Origin: Gilvimarinus algae
Lineage (GTDB): Bacteria > Pseudomonadota > Gammaproteobacteria > Pseudomonadales > Cellvibrionaceae
Reading direction: 5' to 3'
NCBI RefSeq assembly: GCF_030518215.1
Contig: NZ_JAULRT010000035.1
Coordinates: forward strand, 492,833 to 556,832
Length of the DNA stretch: 64,000 nucleotides
The notes below the pieces were generated by a model. The model saw only the letters and a list, made by a program, of their open reading frames with translations. It did no database searches and was not told the origin of the DNA. How positions within the stretch are numbered: position 1 is the first letter of the stretch; every line of letters begins with the position of its first letter. Positions 1 through 8,689 of this stretch are shown here, in pieces. The translations under genes and the position numbers were made by a program.

Positions 1-1
1 C

Positions 2-592
2 GATTACGAAGGTGGCGAGCTGGTGCGCCGCTCTTTGCAGCAGGGCAAGGGGGTTATTATGCTGACCCCGCATCTGGGTGATTGGGAAGTGCTGCCGTGT
101 ATTTTGTCGCTGCACGGCAAGCTCACCATTCTCTACCAGCCGCCGGGTGACTCAGCGCTCGATGACTATATCTGCCGGGCCCGCCAGCGAGCGCATTTGG
201 CCTTGGCGCCCACCAGCCGCCGGGGCGTGGCGCTTTTGATCAAGGCGCTCAAGCGCGGTGAAATGGTGGGGATTTTGCCGGACCAGGTGCCCGACCCCGG
301 CTATGGCGGAATTGAAGCGCCGTTTTTTGGTCAGAGTGCCCTCACAATGACGCTGGTGCACAGTTTGATGCGAAGCACCGAGTGCGAAGTGCTGATGTGC
401 TATGCACTGCGCATTCCCGGCGGATTCAAGGTGGTCTACCGGTCTTGCGACAGCGCCATTTACGATGCGGACCCAGTGGTGGCGGCCGAGGGCTTGAACC
501 GCTCGGTGGAGCAGGCTCTGCTGCAGGCGCCGGCGCAATACCAGTGGGAATACAAACGATTCAAAGGGCGCGCCGCTGGCGAGCCCTACTGA
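2..592 (+). CDS. LpxL/HtrB-type lipid A acyltransferase, C-terminal part
   Basis: The reading frame is open from base 2, so the N-terminus lies outside the window; 196 residues remain. The motif HLGDWE at bases 71-88 is the His/Asp-Glu acyl-transfer site of the LpxL/LpxM (lauroyl/myristoyl) acyltransferase family. Further family features are the GILPDQVP segment and the C-terminal QYQWEYKRFKG, which matches the usual Q-W-x-K-R-F ending. The enzyme works at the inner membrane and adds a secondary acyl chain to Kdo2-lipid IVA or a related glycolipid. Which chain it adds cannot be told. The next gene starts 17 nt downstream on the same strand, so co-transcription is possible. Family assignment is firm; the exact paralog is not. 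Confidence 0.85.
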   Translation, partial: DYEGGELVRRSLQQGKGVIMLTPHLGDWEVLPCILSLHGKLTILYQPPGDSALDDYICRARQRAHLALAPTSRRGVALLIKALKRGEMVGILPDQVPDPGYGGIEAPFFGQSALTMTLVHSLMRSTECEVLMCYALRIPGGFKVVYRSCDSAIYDADPVVAAEGLNRSVEQALLQAPAQYQWEYKRFKGRAAGEPY

Positions 593-609
593 ACAGACAG
601 GTGAAATCA

Positions 610-1344
610 ATGAAGTTAGCAGCGCGGTTTGCTCTGTGTGCCCTGCCGGTATTGATGGCAGGCTGCGCCGGTCAGTACCGATTGGTAGAGACCAGTGACC
701 TGGAAACAGTGAATCAGTGTGCCATGGCCTCGGACCACAATCATCAGCTGCTGTTGACTCAGCAGCGCGATTTGTCGCAGGGGTTCGCCGAGTTGCTCGC
801 CGAGCTGGAGCAGACCCGCTCCCAGGTGGCCAAGGCCGAGGCGGCGAATTGCCCTGACGTCACTTTTATTGCTCCGCCGCCGAAAGATAACTCAACTGAG
901 CCGGTCATGGATCAGGTGGCCAAACAACTGGTTGGCGCCACCGAGCAAGTCTACTTTGACGATCTGGCTTTGAGTCTGGAGGCTCGCATTGATACAGGCA
1001 TCAGCACCGCCATTTTACCGGTGCGTGATATCCAGCGTTTCGAGCGCAACGGGGAAGACTGGGTAAGGTTTAGCTTGTCGGCCGACAGCGAAGATGACAG
1101 CGCCTTTGAGCGCAAGATGATTCGCCAAAGCAGTGTTGCATCCGAAGGGCAAAGACCGGTGATTGCGCTGCGCTTTACGCTCGGTCGCATTACCCAGCAG
1201 GGTGAGTTTGTCCTGGCCGATCGCAAGCAGTCGGCCCCGTCGGTAAGACTCGGGCGTTTGGCATTGCGCGATGTCATGGTCGTCGATGTCAGCCGCGATA
1301 ATATTGCTTCACTGCCAGACCCAGAACAGGCCTCCGAAAAATGA
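610..1344 (+). CDS. retropepsin-like (PF05618-type) lipoprotein
   Basis: 244 residues. The ATG at 610 is chosen because it gives an immediate lipoprotein signal: MKLAARFALCALPVLMAGC with lipobox LMAGC and lipidated Cys19. An upstream in-frame extension runs inside the preceding gene and lacks a signal peptide. Residues about 60-85 look coiled-coil. From about residue 115 the protein matches the retropepsin-like family once labelled 'ATP-dependent zinc protease': the aspartyl-protease triplet Asp128-Thr129-Gly130 in ARIDTG, then FERNGEDWVRFSL, a basic RPVIALRF strand, and RLGRLALRDVMVVDVSR. The stop overlaps the start of the next gene (ATGA), so it is translated with the 7TM and ATP-grasp genes. 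It is probably anchored in an envelope membrane facing the periplasm. Substrate unknown. Confidence 0.8.
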   Translation: MKLAARFALCALPVLMAGCAGQYRLVETSDLETVNQCAMASDHNHQLLLTQQRDLSQGFAELLAELEQTRSQVAKAEAANCPDVTFIAPPPKDNSTEPVMDQVAKQLVGATEQVYFDDLALSLEARIDTGISTAILPVRDIQRFERNGEDWVRFSLSADSEDDSAFERKMIRQSSVASEGQRPVIALRFTLGRITQQGEFVLADRKQSAPSVRLGRLALRDVMVVDVSRDNIASLPDPEQASEK

Positions 1345-2858
1345 AGATTCGCCGCTTGCCGTTTTACGCCATTGTCATTTTATTGATTGTGGCGGGCCTT
1401 GGTACCGCTGGGCTGCGTCACAACACAACGGAAGTGCCGTTTGTCCCCGGCGAGCAAAAGCCGGTATGGCTGGTTGAGGCGCGCATCGATTTTCTCGCAC
1501 AGGGCGGCAAAACGACCGTGCGCCTGGATCTACCTGATTCGGCGCCGGGGTTTCGTCTGATTCGTGAGCAGGCCGCCTCGCCGGGCTACGGCTTTGCCGT
1601 GCTCGATGACAAGCGCGACCGGCGGGCCGAGTGGACCCGGCGCGAAGTAACGGGCTATCAGACGCTCTACTATAACGCCCAGTATCTGCCGGTGAGTTAC
1701 GAACCCGAGCCCAAAGACCCCGAACCGCCGAAAGCCGAGGACGTGTTCTGGGATGAGCCAGAGGCCACAGCAGCGCGCGAGTTACTGCGCGGCGCCTTGT
1801 CGCGCTCGTCTTCACCGGCCAGCACAGCCCGTGAGTTGATCAAGTTGCTAAGCCCCAACTCACCTGACCAAAACGCTCAGTTGTTGCTGGCGGCCGAGCC
1901 CAGCCGCTCGCGGCTTTTGGTGAAGCTTCTCAACCAGTCGGGCGTGCCCTCGCGCATGGCCATGGGGCTGTATCTCGAAGACGCCAGACGGCGACAGACA
2001 TTGACACCACTGGTGGAGCTCTTCACCGACGAGGGCTGGCTGCTGATGAACGCTGCGACCGGCGAGCAGGGCGTGCCGGAAAATCTGCTGCTCTGGTCCC
2101 GTGGGGTGGATGCTCAGCTGGATGTCATCGGCGGGCAAAACTCCAGCCTGACTTTCTCCATGATCCGGCAAACCGTGCCGGCCATGGCGCTTTCGCAAGT
2201 ACAGTTTCAAGACAATATTTTCAGCCTGCTCGGAGTGTACAGCCTGCCGATTGAAGAGCAGAGCATGTTTAAAATGCTGTTTTTACTACCGCTCGGTGCC
2301 ATGGTCGTGGTGTTTATGCGGGTGATGGTGGGCTTGCGTACCGCCGGTACGTTTATGCCCATTTTGATATCGCTGGCGTTTTTGCAAACGTCACTGGTGC
2401 CGGGGCTTATCAGCTTTATTCTGATAGTCGGCCTGGGACTGCTGCTGCGCAATTACCTGTCGTACCTTAACTTGCTACTGGTCGCGCGTATCGCCACGCT
2501 GATTGTGCTGGTTATTTTCCTGATATCGGTCATGAGCCTTGTGGGTTATCAGCTGGGTTTGAACGCTGGCATTACCGTGACTTTCTTCCCCATGATCATC
2601 ATCGCCTGGACCATAGAGCGCATGAGTATTCTCTGGGAAGAGGAGGGGCCCCACGAGGTACTGATTCAGGGGGGCGGCAGTCTATTGGTGGCTGTGTTGG
2701 CGTATTTGTTGATGAGTATTGAGCTGATCAATCACCTGAGCTTTAACTTCCCCGAGCTGAACTTGGTCATACTGGCGTTTATCCTGTTGATGGGTCAATA
2801 CACAGGCTACAAGCTCTCCGAGCTCAGGCGTTTCCGCTCAATGGAGAATATGGACTGA
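1341..2858 (+). CDS. inactive transglutaminase-like domain fused to 7 TM helices
   Basis: 505 residues. An N-terminal membrane anchor (about residues 7-25) is followed by a periplasmic region of about 270 residues. This contains a transglutaminase-fold stretch (LNQSGVPSRMAMGLYLED... ELFTDEGWLLMNAATGEQG) with no Cys-His-Asp triad, as expected for the 'inactive transglutaminase' family. From about residue 310 there are seven hydrophobic helices, starting at MLFLLPLGAMVVVFM and ending near the LILLMGQYTGYKL segment. It overlaps the retropepsin gene by 4 nt and the ATP-grasp gene by 1 nt (TGATG). In the known gene triad this protein is thought to bind or present a peptide-like substrate at the membrane. 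That role is family inference, not shown by this sequence. Confidence 0.85.
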   Translation: MKIRRLPFYAIVILLIVAGLGTAGLRHNTTEVPFVPGEQKPVWLVEARIDFLAQGGKTTVRLDLPDSAPGFRLIREQAASPGYGFAVLDDKRDRRAEWTRREVTGYQTLYYNAQYLPVSYEPEPKDPEPPKAEDVFWDEPEATAARELLRGALSRSSSPASTARELIKLLSPNSPDQNAQLLLAAEPSRSRLLVKLLNQSGVPSRMAMGLYLEDARRRQTLTPLVELFTDEGWLLMNAATGEQGVPENLLLWSRGVDAQLDVIGGQNSSLTFSMIRQTVPAMALSQVQFQDNIFSLLGVYSLPIEEQSMFKMLFLLPLGAMVVVFMRVMVGLRTAGTFMPILISLAFLQTSLVPGLISFILIVGLGLLLRNYLSYLNLLLVARIATLIVLVIFLISVMSLVGYQLGLNAGITVTFFPMIIIAWTIERMSILWEEEGPHEVLIQGGGSLLVAVLAYLLMSIELINHLSFNFPELNLVILAFILLMGQYTGYKLSELRRFRSMENMD

Positions 2859-3814
2859 TGTTGATCAGCCCCTTCAAGTTGCGCCGCCTTGGCATGCTCG
2901 GCATGAACTGCCGCAACCGGGATTTTATTGGTCGCTATAACGATCGGCGGCTCTACCCCCTGGTAGATAACAAGCTGAAAACCAAGTTGCTGGCGGAGGA
3001 GTATAAGGTGGCAACACCACAGCTGCATTTTGTGGTGGCCGAGCAGCACGAGATTGCCCATATTGAACAGCAGCTGGAGACCCTCAATGGCTTTGCGATA
3101 AAACCGGCGAAGGGTTCGGGCGGCAAGGGTATTTGGGTTATTACTCACCGCGATGGCAAAGACTTTATAAAGTCCTCGGGCGCCAAGATCACAATGGAGG
3201 ATATCCGCCGGCACATGAGCAACACCTTGGCCGGTCTCTACTCACTGGGGGGCGTGAGTGACGAAGTCATCGTTGAAGATCTGATTGAGTTTGACGATTG
3301 CTTTGAAGGTTTTTCCTTTGAGGGTGTGCCCGATATACGCATAGTGGTCTTTCGCGGATTTCCAGTAATGGCCATGTTGCGCCTGGCCACTCACGCCTCC
3401 GACGGCAAAGCCAATCTGCATCAAGGGGCAGTGGGGGTGGGCCTGGATTTGTCCAGTGGCCGTTGTCTCAACGCTGTACAGTTTGGCATGCCGGTGTACG
3501 AGCACCCGGATACCAAACGGTCACTCAAAGAAATCAAAGTGCCGGATTGGCGCGGTATGCTGTTGCTCGCCTCGCGTTGCTACGATATGACTGGCTTGGG
3601 TTACATCGGCGCTGATCTGGTGCTGGATGCCAATCGGGGCCCGGAGCTGCTCGAACTCAATGCCCGGCCTGGTCTGGCGATTCAAGTCGCCAACGGATTT
3701 GGCTTGCTGCCCCGACTGCGCCACATCGAGACGTTAAAAGAGAAACGTTTTCCAACGGCTGAGTCGAGGGTAGACTATGTCATGAAAGAGTTTGCGGTTA
3801 CCCCTCTACTCTGA
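2858..3814 (+). CDS. RimK-like alpha-L-glutamate ligase-type ATP-grasp protein
   Basis: 318 residues with the ATP-grasp signature. The nucleotide-binding loop is AIKPAKGSGGKGIWVI, followed by IVEDLIEFDD. The metal-binding strand is GPELLELNARPGLAIQ, with acidic residues and Asn for Mg-ATP. It belongs to the cytosolic ATP-grasp group always found with a 7TM inactive transglutaminase protein. The predicted reaction is ATP-dependent formation of an amide bond, probably adding an amino acid to a peptide or small molecule. The product is unknown. Translation is coupled to the upstream gene (start overlaps its stop by one base). The last 9 nt overlap the convergent AsmA-like gene. Confidence 0.85.
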   Translation: MLISPFKLRRLGMLGMNCRNRDFIGRYNDRRLYPLVDNKLKTKLLAEEYKVATPQLHFVVAEQHEIAHIEQQLETLNGFAIKPAKGSGGKGIWVITHRDGKDFIKSSGAKITMEDIRRHMSNTLAGLYSLGGVSDEVIVEDLIEFDDCFEGFSFEGVPDIRIVVFRGFPVMAMLRLATHASDGKANLHQGAVGVGLDLSSGRCLNAVQFGMPVYEHPDTKRSLKEIKVPDWRGMLLLASRCYDMTGLGYIGADLVLDANRGPELLELNARPGLAIQVANGFGLLPRLRHIETLKEKRFPTAESRVDYVMKEFAVTPLL

Positions 3815-4912
3815 TTCGGATGCTTGGGTCAAAGGTGTCCATTCGTTAAAGCGTGTCTGCAGCGCATCGATAAACGCATTTTTAATCACCCCGATGAAAG
3901 CACTGAATGAACGCACCTCGGTGTCGTCCAGTGAGCCTTCTATCTCAATTTCGGTGGCGAGCTTGCGCGAATCCAGGTTGGTAAACACGGCGCTCAGCAC
4001 GCCCCAAAGTGCTTCCCAAGTGACCTGCAGAGGGTTGTCGCCCTGTTGTTCAACATCCTGCGACCAGCTGGCGATGTTTACATCCTCCAACAGAGGCTTA
4101 ATGTAGCCTTTTAACTGCCGGTCTTTCGCCTCAAGCTCACAAAAAATCTGCATTTTCCCCGACTTAAAATCGACATTGGCATAGGATTGGGCCAGAGTAT
4201 TGATGCGTGAGAGTTCGAACGAGTCTGCCTGCGCTGCCAGCACAAAGTCATCGTATTCAAAGGGGTCGAACTCGGCTTCGATGGAAAACGCCGACTCGTC
4301 AAAAAGCTTGCCCGAGGCCTTGGCGCTGGCTACCCGCTGACCGTCTTCGCCGGCAATGTTGGTCAGATTGGTGAGTAGGGCATTAATTTGAGTAATTTCC
4401 ACGCTGGCTTTGGGAGTGCGCCCGGCATTGCTAAAACGAATCACCCCATTGTGGATGCCGAGCCGGCTGACGGTCGTGGGCAAAATCCGATCAAAAACCT
4501 CTATCCAGTTTGTGCCCTCGCCAAGTTGTTCATTATCGTCGTCTTTGGCTTCGACAATGTGCAACTCAGGCTGGTACAAATCGGTGTCCATCAAAAGTTC
4601 GCGCTTGCGCAGTGCCGACCAGCTGATGCCGATATCCATGGCCGAGAGTTGAAAAAAGGGGGACTCTGGATCGGTGGCCACACGATCCTTGTGATAGATG
4701 ACTAGCTGCTCGAGGCGGTATTCGCCATCGAGCAAATGCACCTTTACCGATTGCACCCGGCCATAATATTGACCCATATCCGCCAGCACCTGATGGTTCA
4801 GGTACCAACGAATGGCAAATGGAATGAACACCCAAATTAAAATGACCAAAGCAATAACCGCCGCGATCACGACCCGAAAGGTGGTTAAGGAAGGGACTGC
4901 CTTGGCTTTCAC
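3806..4912 (-). CDS. AsmA/DUF748-like membrane-anchored envelope protein
   Basis: 368 residues from a GTG start at 4912. One N-terminal membrane helix (about residues 13-33, VIAAVIALVILIWVFIPFAI) is followed by a large soluble domain facing the periplasm. The domain has the repeating amphipathic beta-strand pattern of the AsmA/DUF748 group (GQYYGRVQSVKVHLLDGEYRLEQL; a block NGVIRFSNAG; ALLTNLTNI). These proteins form bridge-like or chorein-like folds linked to lipid homeostasis or envelope assembly. This one is short for the superfamily, so it may be a single-module member. It is convergent with the ATP-grasp gene, overlapping it by 9 nt, and has no close neighbour upstream (188 nt). Confidence is moderate for the family and low for any specific role. 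Confidence 0.65.
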   Translation of the reverse strand: MKAKAVPSLTTFRVVIAAVIALVILIWVFIPFAIRWYLNHQVLADMGQYYGRVQSVKVHLLDGEYRLEQLVIYHKDRVATDPESPFFQLSAMDIGISWSALRKRELLMDTDLYQPELHIVEAKDDDNEQLGEGTNWIEVFDRILPTTVSRLGIHNGVIRFSNAGRTPKASVEITQINALLTNLTNIAGEDGQRVASAKASGKLFDESAFSIEAEFDPFEYDDFVLAAQADSFELSRINTLAQSYANVDFKSGKMQIFCELEAKDRQLKGYIKPLLEDVNIASWSQDVEQQGDNPLQVTWEALWGVLSAVFTNLDSRKLATEIEIEGSLDDTEVRSFSAFIGVIKNAFIDALQTRFNEWTPLTQASESE

Positions 4913-5099
4913 ACGTCACTCGCTGATGATTTGCTCTGGAGACGAGAATCAATCAAAGACTGTGCCATCGCGATTTGCCGCTTGATGTGGCTGTCAAGGG
5001 GCGAAAGCTGTTACAAGTAAGGGGCCGTTATGAAGATACTTCAAAGCCGCTGTAAATCTTATAAATGCAGGGCTATACCGAAGATGACTTTACCTACGG

Positions 5100-5453
5100 T
5101 TAACGGTCAGACCATACAGCAAATTCGCTGCCGCCAGGTTCGATAAAATGAAATCGTCGGCCGCCGGGAAAGCTGAAAATGTTCTGGGAGATTTGCGCGC
5201 CCGCGTGCGTGAGCTTGTCCTGCGTCCTTTCCAAGGTCTCGCTGTAAAACACAATCAGGCACGCGCCTCTGTCGGTTAGGGAAACCTGGTCGGCCAGGTA
5301 GAAGCCACCTTCCATTGTCTCGGACGAAAAAGCACAGTAGCCATCGCCGTAATCAGTAAAGCGCCAGCCGAACACATCAGAGAAAAACTGTTTACTGGCG
5401 GCAAGGTCGCTGGAGGGAATTTCCAGGTACTGGATGGCTTCGTGGTGAGTCAT
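5100..5453 (-). CDS. VOC (glyoxalase/bleomycin resistance fold) protein
   Basis: 117 residues, the usual length of a single-unit VOC protein made of two beta-alpha-beta-beta-beta modules. The first module is IQYLEIPSSDLAASKQFFSDVFGWRF with Asp/Gly-rich strand GDGYCAFS. The second is CLIVFYSETLERTQDKLTHAGAQI ending in RRFHFIEPGGSEFAVWSD. The ending F-x-x-PxGxEF-x-x-W is typical for this superfamily, where the Glu is a metal ligand. A His or Glu at the first-strand position is replaced in part (YLEI), so metal binding is possible but not certain. Substrate cannot be predicted. It stands alone, downstream of and on the same strand as the sortase unit, separated from it by 95 nt with a GC hairpin. 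Confidence 0.8.
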   Translation of the reverse strand: MTHHEAIQYLEIPSSDLAASKQFFSDVFGWRFTDYGDGYCAFSSETMEGGFYLADQVSLTDRGACLIVFYSETLERTQDKLTHAGAQISQNIFSFPGGRRFHFIEPGGSEFAVWSDR

Positions 5454-5504
5454 GCGATTCTCTTTGCTGGCTATTGTCTGCGCCTCACTCTAACACGCCG
5501 CGAG

Positions 5505-5522
5505 GGCGGCCGTCAGGCCGCC
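5505..5522. other. GC-rich intergenic hairpin
   Basis: Perfect 7-bp stem GGCGGCC/GGCCGCC with a GTCA loop, placed after the sortase-substrate gene (5549) and before the VOC gene start (5453). There is no T-run on either side, so it is not a classical intrinsic terminator. It may slow or attenuate transcription or protect the 3' end. Confidence 0.4.
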
Positions 5523-5548
5523 ACTACTATCCCAAGCATAATGAGTTC

Positions 5549-6109
5549 TCAGGCTTGGCGCTTGCGGCCAAGCACGGACAGTGCCAGAGCCAGGGAGCAG
5601 GCGAGTGCGCCAAGCAGCCCAAGGAGCGACGTGTTAGACGCTGTGGAGGGTAAGCTCTGATAGCTTGAAGCGTCAGCGACCATCATCTGATCTTGTTCAC
5701 TGGGCATATCATTGACTTTGGCGACAATGGCAAAGCGGTCGGTGGGGACAAACAGCTGCATGGTGGAGTCGCGGGTCAAAGTATGAATGCTGCGCTGACG
5801 GCCATCGATTTCGATCTGAAAGTTTTTTGGCAGGTTTTTCGTTTCGTAGGTCGGTCCATAGTCGCCATCCTGGTGCATAAAGCGAATGCGCACCTGATCG
5901 CCAGCGGAGCGAACATACTTAGCGTCCAGCTCGACGTACTCTTTACCGTTAAACTCGACAATGCCCTGGCAGGCGTCGGCAATTTGCGGGTACTCGCTGA
6001 TGACGGCCTCTTTCCAGGTAACTTCAGAGCAGTCTTTTGCCAGGGCGGTAGCGCTGGTTGCCATGGCGGTGGCGAACGCGGTTACTGTTAAGCAGGTGGA
6101 TATCTTCAT
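5549..6109 (-). CDS. secreted sortase substrate with LPSTAS sorting signal
   Basis: 186 residues from the ATG at 6109; an ATG two codons upstream (6115) is also possible. The later one is preferred because the ribosome site AAGGAA lies 6 nt before it but directly abuts the earlier ATG. Numbering here is from the earlier ATG. There is a signal peptide (about residues 1-26, cleavage after ALA). A mature domain of about 125 residues has Cys29 and Cys49, which could form a disulfide. The C-terminus is a textbook sorting signal: LPSTAS (155-160), a hydrophobic helix of about 20 residues, then GRKRQA. The sortase gene ends 7-13 nt upstream in the same transcript. The predicted fate is cleavage at LPST|A and transfer to a cell-surface nucleophile. 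The function of the mature domain is unknown. Confidence 0.8.
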   Translation of the reverse strand: MKISTCLTVTAFATAMATSATALAKDCSEVTWKEAVISEYPQIADACQGIVEFNGKEYVELDAKYVRSAGDQVRIRFMHQDGDYGPTYETKNLPKNFQIEIDGRQRSIHTLTRDSTMQLFVPTDRFAIVAKVNDMPSEQDQMMVADASSYQSLPSTASNTSLLGLLGALACSLALALSVLGRKRQA

Positions 6110-6122
6110 GGTCATTTCCTTT

Positions 6123-6809
6123 TTAATGAAGTTGCGCCAAGGTGTCTTCCGTGGCCGTCACTATGTAACGCTCGGGCGCACTTCCGACAAAGTAAAAGGG
6201 ATAACAGGTAATCAGTGTTAATTGGCTGTGGTCTGTGGGCGCCAGCACCTCAACCTGAGAAGGTAAGACAATTTGAATGTTGGTAACCCGGTAGCGCCGC
6301 ACACCGCTGAGCGTGGTAATCGCGATACCATCGCCTGTCTTGATGTCTTTCAGCACACGAAAAAAACTGTCCCGGTGGCCGGCGATAGCGGTGTTGCCCA
6401 CAGAATCGAGCGCTGCCGTTTTACTGAGCCAGGCAAGCCCCCGGTCGAGGTTGTCATCGGTTGCACCACTGTATATGGGGGCATCAAGCCCGAGTCCGGG
6501 GATGCTCATTACACCGATAAGCTCGTCCGCGGCGCTTTCACCGGCCTTGGTAAAGCCCTGAATTCTGGTGGCGCTCCACAAGCGGGTATCGATAGATGCC
6601 GGCACGGCTAATGAAGGCGGCGCGACGGCGCTCTCGGCACTGGCTTGATGGAGAAATTGCTGGACGCTTTTGTTGGCAACTGGGCCTTGTAAGAGCGACT
6701 GATGAGCCGATAGGCTCAACAGGAAAATGCCAATCGACCACAGAAAGACCTGAGCACTGCGAGACAAAAAAAACAAAAGGCAAAAATTCGATCGACGAAC
6801 AGCACCCAT
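6123..6809 (-). CDS. class D-like proteobacterial sortase
   Basis: 228 residues. One N-terminal membrane helix (about 18-35) anchors it with the catalytic domain in the periplasm. The catalytic triad is visible: His145 in AIAGHRDSFF, Cys202 in TLITCYPF (the TLxTC signature) and Arg214 in SAPERYIV. The domain fits the single-sortase type found sporadically in marine proteobacteria. It cleaves LPxTA-like motifs and transfers the protein to an amine acceptor. The downstream gene, in the same operon, encodes an LPSTAS-tagged protein that must be its substrate. No large VIT/vWA target gene, the usual partner of this sortase type, is present nearby. The start is the ATG at 6809; no strong ribosome site is seen, so a slightly different start is possible. 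Confidence 0.88.
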   Translation of the reverse strand: MGAVRRSNFCLLFFLSRSAQVFLWSIGIFLLSLSAHQSLLQGPVANKSVQQFLHQASAESAVAPPSLAVPASIDTRLWSATRIQGFTKAGESAADELIGVMSIPGLGLDAPIYSGATDDNLDRGLAWLSKTAALDSVGNTAIAGHRDSFFRVLKDIKTGDGIAITTLSGVRRYRVTNIQIVLPSQVEVLAPTDHSQLTLITCYPFYFVGSAPERYIVTATEDTLAQLH

Positions 6810-7186
6810 AGCGTAATGCCTGCACGGAGGAAGAAATTGCGAAGGTCTTAAACTCTAGCACAAAGGTTTGGGTGCGCTGTGACGGATTGGCCCAAGGGCG
6901 GGGCTTGGCGGCAAAAGTGACAGTGGAGAGAGCTGGTACGCATTTGGCGCTGAAACTTTAGTTTTAATGAGACGCTCGTCTGCTTTTTGCGGCTTGGCAG
7001 CGCCTGTTTCAACCGTTTGTTGGGCGAGAGCGCTGGACGAGAGTTAACGGCGAAAAAATGAAGTAGAGAAAAGTGACAATCCTGTGGCCTTTTACAATGA
7101 TTCGGCTATTAGCGATTCCGCTCTATATGGCAAGATTGTTTAAAAATGGGATCATTTAATCGTGCGTCACGTGTCCTGAGCGTATT
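6810..7186. other. intergenic region between trkH end and sortase start
   Basis: 377 nt without a supportable gene. It should hold the promoter of the sortase unit (minus strand) and the 3' end of the trk transcript. AT-rich stretches lie near 6955-6970 and 7125-7165. No clear -35/-10 pair or T-tailed hairpin could be picked with confidence. Confidence 0.5.
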
Positions 7187-8632
7187 TTATCGTCGCCAGA
7201 ACACCGGGCTGAAGAGTACGAGCAAGGTAAAGACCTCAAGCCGGCCCAGCAGCATTGCAAAACACAGTACCCATTTGGCCGGGCTGTTGATCTCGCTGTA
7301 GTTGCCCGCCACATCGCCCATGCCTGGGCCCAGGTTGGTGATGCTAGCGCCTACGGCCGAAAAGGCCGTAGGCAAGTCCAGCCCAGTGGCGATGAGTATC
7401 AAAAACATGGCGATGTACATCACCACATACATCACGAAGAATCCCCACACGGCTTCGATAACCCGATTGGGAACGCTCAGGGTGCCGAGCTTTATAGGGA
7501 TGCAGGCCTTGGGATGGATTAGCCGGTGAATTTCCCGCACGCCCTGTTTGTACAGCAGCAGAATCCGAATCATCTTCATGCCGCCACCGGTGGAGCTGGC
7601 ACAGCCACCGAGAAAGGCGAGCAGAAACAGCATATAGGGTAAAAACGACGGCCAGGCGTTGAAGTCTGACGCAAAGCCAGCCGTACTCAGGGTCGATGCC
7701 AAGTTGTAAAAACCGATAAAAAAGCTATCGGTGGCGCTGTAGGTTTGGGTGACTGCCAGCAGCAGGATCGTGGTGATGGAACCGAAGAAAATCCAGCCGG
7801 CGTAGAAACGAAACTCGGCGTCTTTCAGGTAGTGCAGAGGATTTTTTTCTCTCCAGACCAAAAAGTGCAGGGCAAAGTTAGCACCGGCAATCAGCATGGC
7901 AATGGAGCAAATCAGCAAAATAGCGTTACTTTCAAAGTGGTGCATGCTGTTGTCGTGAGTGGAGAAGCCTCCGTTGGCAACGGTCGAGAGTGAGTGTGCC
8001 AGGGCGTCAAACCAGGACATGCCGGCAATTTTGTACGCCAACAGGCACAGGGCTGTGAAAGTCAGGTATATCAGGAACAGCGCCTTGGCGGTTTCGGTGA
8101 TGCGCGGTGTCAGCTTGTTGTCTTTTACCGGTCCGGGCGCCTCGGCACGATAGAGCTGCATGCCACCAATTCCCAGCATGGGCAAAATGGCGACCGCGAT
8201 TACGATAATACCGATACCGCCAAACCACTGGAGCTGTTGACGGTAAAACAAAATCGACGGCGGCAGGGCGTCAAGCCCGGTGATAACGGTGGCGCCAGTT
8301 GTGGTCAGTCCTGAAATGGATTCAAAGATGGCGTCGGTGACCGAGAGGTCCAGGCCGTTGGAGAAATAAAGTGGCAGCGAGCCAAAGGCGCCGAGTACTG
8401 TCCAGAACAGTGCCGTGACCAAAAAGCCATCGCGGGTGCGCAGGTCAGCCCGGCTTTTGTAGACGGGCGCCCATAGGGCTAGGCCCGCACCAAAGGCAAG
8501 GGCAAAACCCCAGAGAAAGGTCATGTAGTTGTGGTCGTTAAACCACAAGCTGACGCTGATGGGAATCAGCAGCGTTAGGCTGAACATCATCAGCAGTACG
8601 CCGAGCACACGGGAGATTACCGCAAAGTGCAT
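7187..8632 (-). CDS. trkH: Trk-type potassium uptake channel subunit TrkH
   Basis: 481 residues, the normal TrkH length. The protein is hydrophobic throughout, with the four M1-P-M2 repeats of the Trk/Ktr/HKT family. Pore-loop sequences are visible: SGLTTTGATVI, STVANGGFSTHD, STLSTAGFAS and SITNLGPGMGD, each with the selectivity-filter glycine. It forms the K+ path across the inner membrane and is gated by the cytosolic TrkA ring. trkA lies 57 nt upstream on the same strand, so the two are likely co-transcribed. A trkA-trkH pair following rsmB is seen in many gammaproteobacteria. Start ATG at 8632. Confidence 0.93.
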   Translation of the reverse strand: MHFAVISRVLGVLLMMFSLTLLIPISVSLWFNDHNYMTFLWGFALAFGAGLALWAPVYKSRADLRTRDGFLVTALFWTVLGAFGSLPLYFSNGLDLSVTDAIFESISGLTTTGATVITGLDALPPSILFYRQQLQWFGGIGIIVIAVAILPMLGIGGMQLYRAEAPGPVKDNKLTPRITETAKALFLIYLTFTALCLLAYKIAGMSWFDALAHSLSTVANGGFSTHDNSMHHFESNAILLICSIAMLIAGANFALHFLVWREKNPLHYLKDAEFRFYAGWIFFGSITTILLLAVTQTYSATDSFFIGFYNLASTLSTAGFASDFNAWPSFLPYMLFLLAFLGGCASSTGGGMKMIRILLLYKQGVREIHRLIHPKACIPIKLGTLSVPNRVIEAVWGFFVMYVVMYIAMFLILIATGLDLPTAFSAVGASITNLGPGMGDVAGNYSEINSPAKWVLCFAMLLGRLEVFTLLVLFSPVFWRR

Positions 8633-8689
8633 CCTGTCCCCACGCTGGAAATTGAAAAATTGCAGTTCATTGGCCGCACGGCTCGTCGC

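Noticed and set aside
382..609. Upstream in-frame extension of the retropepsin gene
   Set aside because: It lies inside the acyltransferase gene in another frame, and the ATG at 610 gives a proper lipoprotein signal.
5505..5522. Intrinsic terminator for the sortase unit
   Set aside because: Perfect stem but no T-run on the relevant strand, so it is listed only as a hairpin.
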